From: Reyranella sp.
GTDB lineage: Bacteria > Pseudomonadota > Alphaproteobacteria > Reyranellales > Reyranellaceae
Assembly (NCBI GenBank): GCA_030681635.1
Contig: JAUXRT010000411.1
Span: 1-8,280 of the forward strand
Length of the DNA stretch: 8,280 bases
Direction: 5' to 3'
Part shown: piece by piece, positions 1-5,776 of the stretch
How positions within the stretch are numbered: the first letter of the stretch is position 1
How the letters are laid out: the number at the start of each line of letters is the position of its first letter
The notes under the pieces: model-generated
The model's input: only the letters and a program-made list of their open reading frames with translations
Told to the model about the DNA's origin: nothing
Database searches by the model: none
Position numbers and translations under genes: made by a program

Positions 1-1109
1 CGAAGATCTTCGACCTGCGCAACTACCTGACTTACGGCCTGAGCTTCTTCTACACATCGACGACCAGGCCGCGTAACCGTGCGCAGATCACGCTCGCAAC
101 AGGCGTCACCACCCAGGTGGTGGGCGGCGAAACCTATCCCAACAAGAATTTCCCCGACACCGAGACCGCGCAAGCCGGCGCCTATATCCAGGACGAAATC
201 ACCGCGCTGGGCGGCCGGCTTGTCGTCACGCCGGCGGTCCGGCTCGACTACTACAGCCTCAATCCCAATCCCGACAAATATTTCTGGAACTCGACCGGCG
301 CCACTTTGAATACCGTGCCGAGCGCCAGCACCTACCTATCGGCATCGCCGAAGCTCGGCATCGTCTATCACTACACCGACACCTACTCGAGCTACTTCCA
401 GTACGCGACCGGCTTCCGTGCGCCGCCCTACGACAATGCCAACTTCGGCTTCACCAACACCGCCTCGTTCTACCAGATCCTGCCCAACGCCAACCTGAAG
501 CCCGAGACGGCCAACAGCTTCGAAGTCGGCTTCCGCGGCAAGTACGAAACTGGATCGAGCTGGCAGCTCACCGGCTTCTACAATCTCTATAAGAACTTCA
601 TCGAGACGGTCACGGTCGGCCAGGTCGGTCCGGTCACCCAGTTCCAGTACGTCAATCTGACGAATGTCACGATCTGGGGCGTTGAAGCCCGCGGCGAGTA
701 TCGCTTCGCACCGGATTGGGCCGTGCTGGGCTGGACGGCCTTTGCCCAGGGCACCGATACCAGGACCGGCCTGCCGGTCGATTCCGTCAGCCCGTGGGCG
801 TCGCAGGCCCGCGTCCGCTACGGCAGCGACACGGGCTTCAATGCGCAGATCATCGGCACGATGGTCGCCCAGCACAACATGGTCAGCAACCCGAACTACT
901 TCCAGACGCCGGCCTACTTCAACCTGGATGCCACCGTCGGATACACCTGGGGCAACCACGTCAAGTTCAACGCCGGTGCCTTCAACATCACCAACGCGAA
1001 GTACTGGAACGCCGCGGACGTGATCGGCCTCAACACCACGAATCCGCAGCTTGATCTCTACGCCCAGCCCGCGCGCTATTTCGGCGTCAACCTGACGGCG
1101 CGATGGTAG
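1..1109 (+). CDS. hmuR: TonB-dependent haem/haemoglobin receptor, 3' part (5' end outside window)
   Basis: Outer-membrane beta-barrel receptor that binds haem or a haem protein at the cell surface and imports haem using TonB energy. The frame is open from position 3, giving 368 residues before TAG at 1107-1109. Family members are usually about 700-800 aa, so only the second half of the barrel is seen; the signal peptide, TonB box and plug lie upstream. Evidence includes alternating aromatic beta-strand patterns, the haem-receptor FRAP box (414-425) followed by a NANL variant of the NPNL box (486-497) and K-P-E-T, and a C-terminal aromatic residue (Trp) typical of barrels folded by the BAM machinery. 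The GFRAPPYD...GFTN pattern resembles the haemoglobin/transferrin/lactoferrin receptor group. The segment between FRAP and NANL has no histidine. The stop overlaps the tonB start, and haem transport genes follow, which supports haem as substrate. The exact ligand (free haem or haemoglobin) cannot be told. Confidence 0.93.
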   Translation, partial: KIFDLRNYLTYGLSFFYTSTTRPRNRAQITLATGVTTQVVGGETYPNKNFPDTETAQAGAYIQDEITALGGRLVVTPAVRLDYYSLNPNPDKYFWNSTGATLNTVPSASTYLSASPKLGIVYHYTDTYSSYFQYATGFRAPPYDNANFGFTNTASFYQILPNANLKPETANSFEVGFRGKYETGSSWQLTGFYNLYKNFIETVTVGQVGPVTQFQYVNLTNVTIWGVEARGEYRFAPDWAVLGWTAFAQGTDTRTGLPVDSVSPWASQARVRYGSDTGFNAQIIGTMVAQHNMVSNPNYFQTPAYFNLDATVGYTWGNHVKFNAGAFNITNAKYWNAADVIGLNTTNPQLDLYAQPARYFGVNLTARW

Positions 1110-1951
1110 TCCCGGCAGCCCTCTCTGCCGGACGGCTGCCGGCACCATCGACACGCGTCGCCCGCGTGCCGATGGTGCTGTCGCTCGCCCTGCATGGGCT
1201 GACGGTTGTTCCGCTCTTCCTGATCGCCGGAGCCTTGGGCAGTACGACATCCGAGGAGCCGGCGCTCTTCCTCGAATTCTCCGTGGCTGCACCCACCGTG
1301 GGCGACAACGCCGAACCCGACAGTGCGCCGGCCGAAGAGACACCGGCGCCGCCGGAGCCGCCGGCTCCCACGCTCGAGGCCGCGGTGCAGCCTCCCGAAC
1401 CACCGCCCCCCATCGAGAAGATCCCGGAGCCCGACGTCGTCTCCGAGATCAGGGTCGATCTTCCGCCTCCCGAGGAACCGCCGCCCTTGAAGATGACCGA
1501 TCTGAAGCCGGCCGAGCCGCCGAAGCCTGTGCCGCCCAAACCTGTGCCGCCCAAGCCCGCGGCGCCCCGCCCGGCCGCAAAGCCCGCCAATGTCGCGCAT
1601 GCTGCCACAACGCCGGATGCCGGCAACGCTGCGGTCACCCAGCAGGCGGCCGTCGCACCCGGCGATGCGATCGCGTGGGAAGGCCAGCCGCGCTACCGCG
1701 TACCGCCCAGACCCGCGGTCTATCCGCCACGCTCCATCGAGCTCGGCCAGCAGGGCGAAGTCGTCGTCCGCGTGCGCCTCGAGCCCGACGGCTCAGCGGC
1801 CGAAATCAAGCTGTGGCGCAGCAGCGGCCATGGCCTGCTCGACCGCGCCGCCCTCACGGCCGTGCACGGCTGGCATTTCTTGCCCGCCATCCGGGGCGGA
1901 CGTGCCGTCGCCGCATGGGTCGAAATTCCCGTTCGCTTTCACCTACGTTGA
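1103..1951 (+). CDS. tonB: TonB-family energy transducer dedicated to haem uptake
   Basis: Inner-membrane protein that spans the periplasm and passes proton-motive-force energy from ExbBD to the outer-membrane receptor. The 282 aa show the TonB layout. A short cytoplasmic N-terminus with Arg18 and Arg21 precedes a transmembrane helix at about 23-45 carrying the S-x-x-x-H motif (Ser27, His31), which matches the ExbD-interacting motif of E. coli TonB (Ser16/His20). A proline-rich rod follows, Glu-Pro rich at about 77-130 and Lys-Pro rich at about 135-160. The C-terminal TonB domain (about 198-282) has the family pattern: Y-P-P-R, a G-Q-x-G-E-V-V-V strand, S-S-G, L-D-R-A-A-L, W-H-F-x-P-A. ATG 1103 overlaps the receptor stop by 7 nt with no good ribosome site, so translation is probably coupled. 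ATG 1172 (Met24) is possible but would start at the edge of the helix and lose the preceding arginines. exbB and exbD are not in the window. Confidence 0.92.
   Translation: MVVPAALSAGRLPAPSTRVARVPMVLSLALHGLTVVPLFLIAGALGSTTSEEPALFLEFSVAAPTVGDNAEPDSAPAEETPAPPEPPAPTLEAAVQPPEPPPPIEKIPEPDVVSEIRVDLPPPEEPPPLKMTDLKPAEPPKPVPPKPVPPKPAAPRPAAKPANVAHAATTPDAGNAAVTQQAAVAPGDAIAWEGQPRYRVPPRPAVYPPRSIELGQQGEVVVRVRLEPDGSAAEIKLWRSSGHGLLDRAALTAVHGWHFLPAIRGGRAVAAWVEIPVRFHLR
1526..1555 (+). repeat. Two-copy 15-nt in-frame tandem repeat in the TonB rod
   Basis: Two copies of a 15-nt unit lie at 1526-1540 and 1541-1555, differing only in the last base, and encode repeated P-V-P-P-K in the Lys-Pro part of the rod. The length is a multiple of three, so gain or loss of a copy would only lengthen or shorten the periplasmic spacer. 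Confidence 0.8.
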
Positions 1952-1953
1952 AA

Positions 1954-1959
1954 AAGGAG
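1954..1959 (+). promoter_or_regulatory. Strong ribosome binding site of hmuS
   Basis: AAGGAG lies 6 nt before ATG 1966, in the 14-nt gap after tonB. It is the best Shine-Dalgarno match in the window and fixes the hmuS start. Its strength suggests that HmuS is made at a higher level than the coupled genes around it. Confidence 0.85.
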
Positions 1960-1965
1960 ACTCTC

Positions 1966-3015
1966 ATGCTGTCGACCACGAATGGCGATCTCGCCGACCG
2001 CTGGACCCGTCTGCGCGGCGAGCAGCCGGCGCTCCGCATCCGCGATGCCGCCACGGCGCTGGGCGTCGGCGAAGCCGAACTGGTTGCGCTGGGTGTCGGC
2101 CGGACGGCGACCCCGCTCGGTCCCGACTGGCGGGCGCTGCTCAACGACATGCCGTCGGTTGGCCGCGTGATGAGCCTGACGCGCAACGAGCATTGCGTGC
2201 ACGAGCGTCACGGCCGCTTCGACGATGTGCAGGTGTCCGGGCCGCACGGCGTCGTGCTCGGGCCCGATATCGATCTCCGCCTGTTTCTGTCCAACTGGCG
2301 TTACGGCTTCGCGGTGCGCGAACCGCTGAAGGACGGCGAGCGCCTCAGCCTCCAGTTCTTCGACGCCTCGGGCGAGGCCGTGCACAAGATCTACGCCACC
2401 GATGAGACCGACCGGACGGCCTTCGACGCCCTGATCGCGCGCCACCGTGCCACCGCACCGGTCGCCCTGAAGATCGCGCCGCGTGCGCCCGATGCACCCG
2501 ATCGTCCCGACTCGGACATCGACATCGAGGGCCTGCGCGCGGCCTGGCGGGCGATGAAGGACACCCACGAGTTCTTCGGCATGCTGGGCAAGTTCAAGGT
2601 CGGCCGCGTGCAGGCGCTGCGCCTGGTCGGCGAGGACCTGGCCCGCGAACTGCCGGCGCGCGCGCTGCGTTCGGCGATCGAGACCGCTGGCGCCGAAGGC
2701 GCGCCGATCATGATCTTCGTCGGCAACCGCGGCTGCATCCAGATCCACACCGGCCCGGTCAAGCGGCTGGTCGAGACACACGGCTGGTTCAACGTGCTCG
2801 ATCCGACCTTCAACCTCCACCTGCGCGATCGCGGCGTGGTGCGCGTCTTCTCCGTGCGCAAGCCGACCGCGGACGGCATCGTCACCTCGATCGAGGCCTT
2901 CGACGACCAGGGCCGCAACGTCCTGCTGATGTTCGGCGAGCGCAAGCCCGGCAAGCCCGAGCTCGAGCAGTGGCGTGCACTGGTGGCCCGCATCGAAAAG
3001 CAGGCGGCGTCTTAA
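1966..3015 (+). CDS. hmuS: HmuS/ChuS-type haem-degrading or haem-trafficking protein
   Basis: Cytoplasmic protein that receives haem after import; family members (HmuS, ChuS, ShuS, PhuS) are described as haem oxygenase-like degraders or haem chaperones. At 349 aa it has the usual length and the two-repeat build. The N-terminal half holds R-N-E-H (73-76) and G-P-x-x-D-L-R-L-F motifs (about 99-107). The C-terminal half holds T-H-E-F-F (200-204), where His201 is the likely axial haem ligand (equivalent to ChuS His193, aligned from memory), then G-N-R-G-C-I-Q-I-H (253-261) and D-P-T-F-N-L-H-L (279-286), all hallmarks of the family. ATG 1966 is chosen because of the AAGGAG 6 nt upstream; the frame is open further back into tonB, but that part encodes only Arg-rich shadow sequence. 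The stop TAA overlaps the hmuT ATG by one base. The sequence does not show whether it cuts haem or only carries it. Confidence 0.95.
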   Translation: MLSTTNGDLADRWTRLRGEQPALRIRDAATALGVGEAELVALGVGRTATPLGPDWRALLNDMPSVGRVMSLTRNEHCVHERHGRFDDVQVSGPHGVVLGPDIDLRLFLSNWRYGFAVREPLKDGERLSLQFFDASGEAVHKIYATDETDRTAFDALIARHRATAPVALKIAPRAPDAPDRPDSDIDIEGLRAAWRAMKDTHEFFGMLGKFKVGRVQALRLVGEDLARELPARALRSAIETAGAEGAPIMIFVGNRGCIQIHTGPVKRLVETHGWFNVLDPTFNLHLRDRGVVRVFSVRKPTADGIVTSIEAFDDQGRNVLLMFGERKPGKPELEQWRALVARIEKQAAS

Positions 3016-3893
3016 TGAAACGCCGCCACGCCCTCTCGCTCACCTTTGGGGCGTTCGGCTTCGGCGCTGCGGCCGCGGCGTCCCTGCCGGCGGGGGCGCA
3101 AGTGCCCCCGCGCATCGTCTCGGTCGGCAGCGCCCTCACCGAGATCGTCTATGCGCTGGGTGCCGAGGGCCTGCTGGTAGGTGTCGATACCACCAGCCTG
3201 TACCCGGCGACCGCACGGGCGCTGCCACAGGTCGGCTACATGCGCGCCCTGGCAGCCGAGGGCGTGCTGTCGCTGAAGCCGACACTGGTGATCGCAACCA
3301 CGGCCGCGGGGCCCGCGACCACGCTCGACCAGTTGCGCGCGACGGGGGTCAAGGTCCTCGTCCTGCCTGACCACTACGACTATGACAGCGTGATCGCCAA
3401 GATCGCGGCCGTCGGACAGGTGACGGGCAAGACGACTGAAGCCGATGCGATGATCGCGCGCGGCCGTGCCGAGATGGCGGACCTCACGAAACGGCTGGCG
3501 ATGGCCACCAACAAGCCGCGCGTGCTGTTCCTGCTGTCGATGGGCGGCGGCGCCCCCCAAGCGGCCGGCCGCGACACGGCGGCAGACGGCATCATCCGCC
3601 TCGCCGGCGGCACGAATGCGATCGAAGCCTACGCCGGCTACCGGCCGCTGACGCCCGAGGCCGTCCTCGCGTCCCGCGCCGACTTCCTGCTGGTGACAAC
3701 CCAGACCGTGCAGGCGATGGGCGGCATCGAGGCGATCCTCGATCAGCCGGCGGTGCGCCGCACGCCGGCGGGCCGGGCCGGCAAGGTGCTGCAGTTCGAC
3801 ACGTTGCTGCTGCTGGGCTTCGGCCCACGCACGCCGCAAGCCGCGCTCGAACTGGCGGCGGCCCTCCATCCCGAACTCGCCCGCGCGCCATGA
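3015..3893 (+). CDS. hmuT: Periplasmic haem-binding protein HmuT
   Basis: Substrate-binding protein of the haem ABC importer, carrying haem from the receptor to HmuUV. The 292 aa begin with an export signal (K-R-R-H at 2-5, hydrophobic stretch to about residue 24, likely cleavage after A-G-A at 26-28). The twin arginine with a downstream Leu leaves Tat export possible, but the motif is imperfect. The mature part is a cluster-type TroA/BtuF-like fold: I-V-S-V-G-S-A-L-T-E-I (34-44) and V-G-Y-M-R-A-L-A-A-E-G (73-83). Tyr75 matches the axial haem tyrosine, and Arg77 its hydrogen-bonding arginine (Y. pestis HmuT Tyr70/Arg72, from memory). No histidine occurs between residues 121 and 284, so the second ligand (His167) of the two-haem Yersinia protein appears absent. 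ATG 3015 shares a base with the hmuS stop (TAATG), and its own stop overlaps hmuU as ATGA, indicating coupled translation. Confidence 0.95.
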   Translation: MKRRHALSLTFGAFGFGAAAAASLPAGAQVPPRIVSVGSALTEIVYALGAEGLLVGVDTTSLYPATARALPQVGYMRALAAEGVLSLKPTLVIATTAAGPATTLDQLRATGVKVLVLPDHYDYDSVIAKIAAVGQVTGKTTEADAMIARGRAEMADLTKRLAMATNKPRVLFLLSMGGGAPQAAGRDTAADGIIRLAGGTNAIEAYAGYRPLTPEAVLASRADFLLVTTQTVQAMGGIEAILDQPAVRRTPAGRAGKVLQFDTLLLLGFGPRTPQAALELAAALHPELARAP

Positions 3894-4924
3894 TCGCGCA
3901 GGCGTCGCCGCGCACCATTCCGCTCTTTGCGCTCGCCGCGGCCGCGAGCGTGGTGAGCGCGCTTTGCATCGGTGCGTTCCCAGTCGGGTTCGACCAGCTC
4001 CTGGCGGCCGTCGGCCTGTCCAGCGCACCGCTCGACGACACGACGGCCGCGGTGCTCTACGCCATTCGCGCGCCGCGCGTGGTCGCAGCCTTCGCCGTCG
4101 GCGCCGCACTCGCCGCCGGCGGAGCGGCGATGCAGAGTCTGTTCCGCAATCCATTGGCCGACCCCGGCCTGCTCGGCGTCTCGAGCGGCGCGGCCCTTGC
4201 CGCCGTCTCGGTGATCGTGCTGGGCGAGAAGGTGTTCCACATCGTGCCGCCGGGCTTGCGGCCGTGGTGCCTGCCGCTCGCCGCCTTCCTCGGCGGCCTC
4301 GCAGCCACCATCGTCGTCTACCGGATCGCGGCGCGCGAAGGCGTCACCCTGGTGGGCACGCTCCTGCTGGCCGGTATCGCCATCAACGCCCTCGCCTCGG
4401 CCGGCATCGGCATGCTGGTCTTCGTCGCCGACGAGCAGCAGTTGCGCACGCTGATCTTCTGGACGATGGGCGGCTTCGGCGCCGTGACGTGGGCCGCGAT
4501 CGCGCCTGCCCTGCTGGTACTGGCCATCAGCATCCCGACGCTGCTGCCATCGGCACATCTGCTCGATGCCCTGGCATTGGGCGAACGCGAGGCCGGCCAC
4601 ATCGGCGTCGACGTCGAGCGGCTGAAGCGCCGCCTGGTGGCACAGGTGGCCCTCGCGGTCGGCGCGGGCGTGGCGATCTCGGGCATTGTGGGTTTCGTGG
4701 GCCTGATCGCGCCGCACATCGTGCGCCTGCTGCTGGGCCCCGCCCACCGTACGCTCTTGCCCGCCGCGGCGCTGTTCGGCGGTGCCTTCCTGGTGCTGGC
4801 CGACGCGCTCGCCCGCACCATGGTCACGCCGGCCGAACTGCCGATCGGCATTCTGACCGCCCTGGTCGGCGGACCCTTCTTCCTCTGGCTGCTCGCCGGC
4901 CGCGCCGCACGGGGAAACCTGTGA
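3890..4924 (+). CDS. hmuU: Haem ABC transporter permease HmuU (FecCD family)
   Basis: Inner-membrane permease, expected as a dimer bound to two HmuV subunits, through which haem enters the cytoplasm. The 344 aa have the normal length and about ten hydrophobic segments. Family motifs are clear: R-A-P-R (60-63), G-A-A-M-Q-S-L-F-R-N-P-L-A (78-90), P-G-L-L-G-V-S-S-G-A-A (92-102), and G-F-V-G-L-I-A-P-H-I-V-R (268-279) before the ATPase-coupling region, then E-L-P-I-G near residue 316. The start ATG overlaps the hmuT stop (ATGA, 4 nt), and the stop overlaps the GTG of hmuV by 4 nt. FecCD permeases also serve siderophores and B12; haem is assigned from HmuT, HmuS and the receptor in the same operon. 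Confidence 0.96.
   Translation: MIAQASPRTIPLFALAAAASVVSALCIGAFPVGFDQLLAAVGLSSAPLDDTTAAVLYAIRAPRVVAAFAVGAALAAGGAAMQSLFRNPLADPGLLGVSSGAALAAVSVIVLGEKVFHIVPPGLRPWCLPLAAFLGGLAATIVVYRIAAREGVTLVGTLLLAGIAINALASAGIGMLVFVADEQQLRTLIFWTMGGFGAVTWAAIAPALLVLAISIPTLLPSAHLLDALALGEREAGHIGVDVERLKRRLVAQVALAVGAGVAISGIVGFVGLIAPHIVRLLLGPAHRTLLPAAALFGGAFLVLADALARTMVTPAELPIGILTALVGGPFFLWLLAGRAARGNL
4911..4916 (+). promoter_or_regulatory. Ribosome binding site supporting the GTG start of hmuV
   Basis: GGGGAA lies 4 nt before GTG 4921, inside the end of hmuU. Together with the GTGA overlap of stop and start, it supports GTG 4921 over other starts in this long open frame. Confidence 0.6.
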
Positions 4925-5721
4925 GCGCCCTGCAAGCCATCGGGGTTGAGGTCAGGGCCCGCGACAAGGTCCTCATCCGCGACATCTCCCTCGAGGTGAT
5001 GCCGGGTGAGTTCCTGGCCGTGGTCGGCCCCAACGGCGCCGGCAAGAGCACGCTGCTCAGCGCCCTGGCAGGTGACCGGCAGCTCGCGGCCGGCCAGGTC
5101 CTGCTTGCCGACCGGCCGCTCGCACACTGGAAGAAGGCCGATCTCGCGCACCGGCGCGCCGTATTGCCTCAGCATTCCACGGTCGCCTTCGACTTCACCG
5201 GCCTGCAGATCGCCTCCCTCGGCCTGCTCTCCCATCGCGGCCGTCTTTCCGACCGGCAGATCGGCGCCCTCGCCGAGCAGGCGCTGACTGAGACGGAGGC
5301 GCTGGCCTTCGCCGACCGACCTTATGCAGTGCTGTCGGGGGGCGAACGCCAGCGCGTGCAGCTCGCGCGCGTCCTGGCGCAATGTGACGCCGATCCGGGG
5401 CGCCTGCCCTTCCTGCTGCTGGATGAGCCGATCGCCGGTCTCGACCTTGCCCACCAGCACGCCGCTCTGGCCAGCGCCCGGCGCCGGGTCGACCGCGGCC
5501 TGGGCGTCCTGGCCGTCCTGCACGATCTCAACATGGCGGCACGCTATGCCGACCGGGTCGCCATCATCGAGGATGGCCGGCTGACGGCCCTGGGGCCGAC
5601 CCGGCCGATCCTCGACCCGGAGCGCCTGTCGACGGTTTTCGCTACACCCATTGTGCGGGTGGAGGCGGCGGGGGCCGTGGCATTCCTCAGTCCGGGCGGA
5701 AACATCTCGCCTCGGACATAA
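4921..5721 (+). CDS. hmuV: Haem ABC transporter ATP-binding protein HmuV
   Basis: Cytoplasmic ATPase that powers haem import through HmuU. From GTG 4921 it is 266 aa, normal for HmuV. All nucleotide-binding elements are intact: Walker A G-P-N-G-A-G-K-S-T (36-44), Q-loop Gln84 in V-L-P-Q-H, signature L-S-G-G-E-R-Q-R-V-Q-L-A-R (138-150), Walker B F-L-L-L-D-E-P (164-170), D-loop A-G-L-D (172-175) and H-loop His201. The V-L-P-Q-H-S region and the V-Q-L-A-R-V-L-A-Q run are typical of haem importers. The frame is open upstream of GTG, but that part is Arg-rich shadow of hmuU, and the GTGA overlap marks the real start. This is the last gene of the haem operon before a 55-nt gap. Confidence 0.96.
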   Translation: MSALQAIGVEVRARDKVLIRDISLEVMPGEFLAVVGPNGAGKSTLLSALAGDRQLAAGQVLLADRPLAHWKKADLAHRRAVLPQHSTVAFDFTGLQIASLGLLSHRGRLSDRQIGALAEQALTETEALAFADRPYAVLSGGERQRVQLARVLAQCDADPGRLPFLLLDEPIAGLDLAHQHAALASARRRVDRGLGVLAVLHDLNMAARYADRVAIIEDGRLTALGPTRPILDPERLSTVFATPIVRVEAAGAVAFLSPGGNISPRT

Positions 5722-5740
5722 ACCCGCCGGATTCGACGCC

Positions 5741-5749
5741 TGTTATGCT
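5741..5749 (+). promoter_or_regulatory. Possible extended -10 promoter before the SrfA-like pair
   Basis: TGTTATGCT fits an extended -10 (TG-N-TATGCT) in the 55-nt gap between hmuV and the next gene, 27 nt before ATG 5777. No convincing -35 hexamer lies 16-18 nt upstream, where the bases are around the hmuV stop. If used, it would give a short leader of about 20 nt. It is a single weak match in an AT-poor region. The rest of the gap (5722-5776) shows no clear operator or terminator. Confidence 0.3.
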
Positions 5750-5776
5750 GCCGTAGGCAACAACCAGCGGCATCGA

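Noticed and set aside
336..1403. Long open frame on the minus strand over the receptor and tonB
   Set aside because: It is opposite two clear genes, is rich in Arg/Ala/Gly without any family motif, and reflects high GC at third positions of the + strand genes.
1675..1965. Upstream extension of the hmuS frame into tonB
   Set aside because: This part encodes low-complexity Arg-rich sequence, while ATG 1966 has a strong AAGGAG at the right distance and gives the normal family length.
3964..4920. Upstream extension of the hmuV frame through hmuU
   Set aside because: The extension is Arg/Pro-rich shadow of hmuU; GTG 4921 with the GTGA overlap, a GGGGAA site and normal HmuV length is the real start.
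4318..5523. Minus-strand open frame of about 400 codons over hmuU/hmuV
   Set aside because: It lies antisense to intact ABC transporter genes, has no recognisable domain, and its composition is that of a GC-rich shadow. The same holds for the minus frames at 3012-4154, 3743-4747 and 6086-7300.
5749..5772. Inverted repeat TGCCG...CGGCA after hmuV as a terminator
   Set aside because: The stem is only 5 bp, the loop is 14 nt, there is no T-run after it, and it runs up to the next start codon.
5651..5776. Longer N-terminus for the first SrfA-like protein
   Set aside because: It would overlap hmuV by 71 nt, and the paralogue next door aligns from Met1 at ATG 5777.
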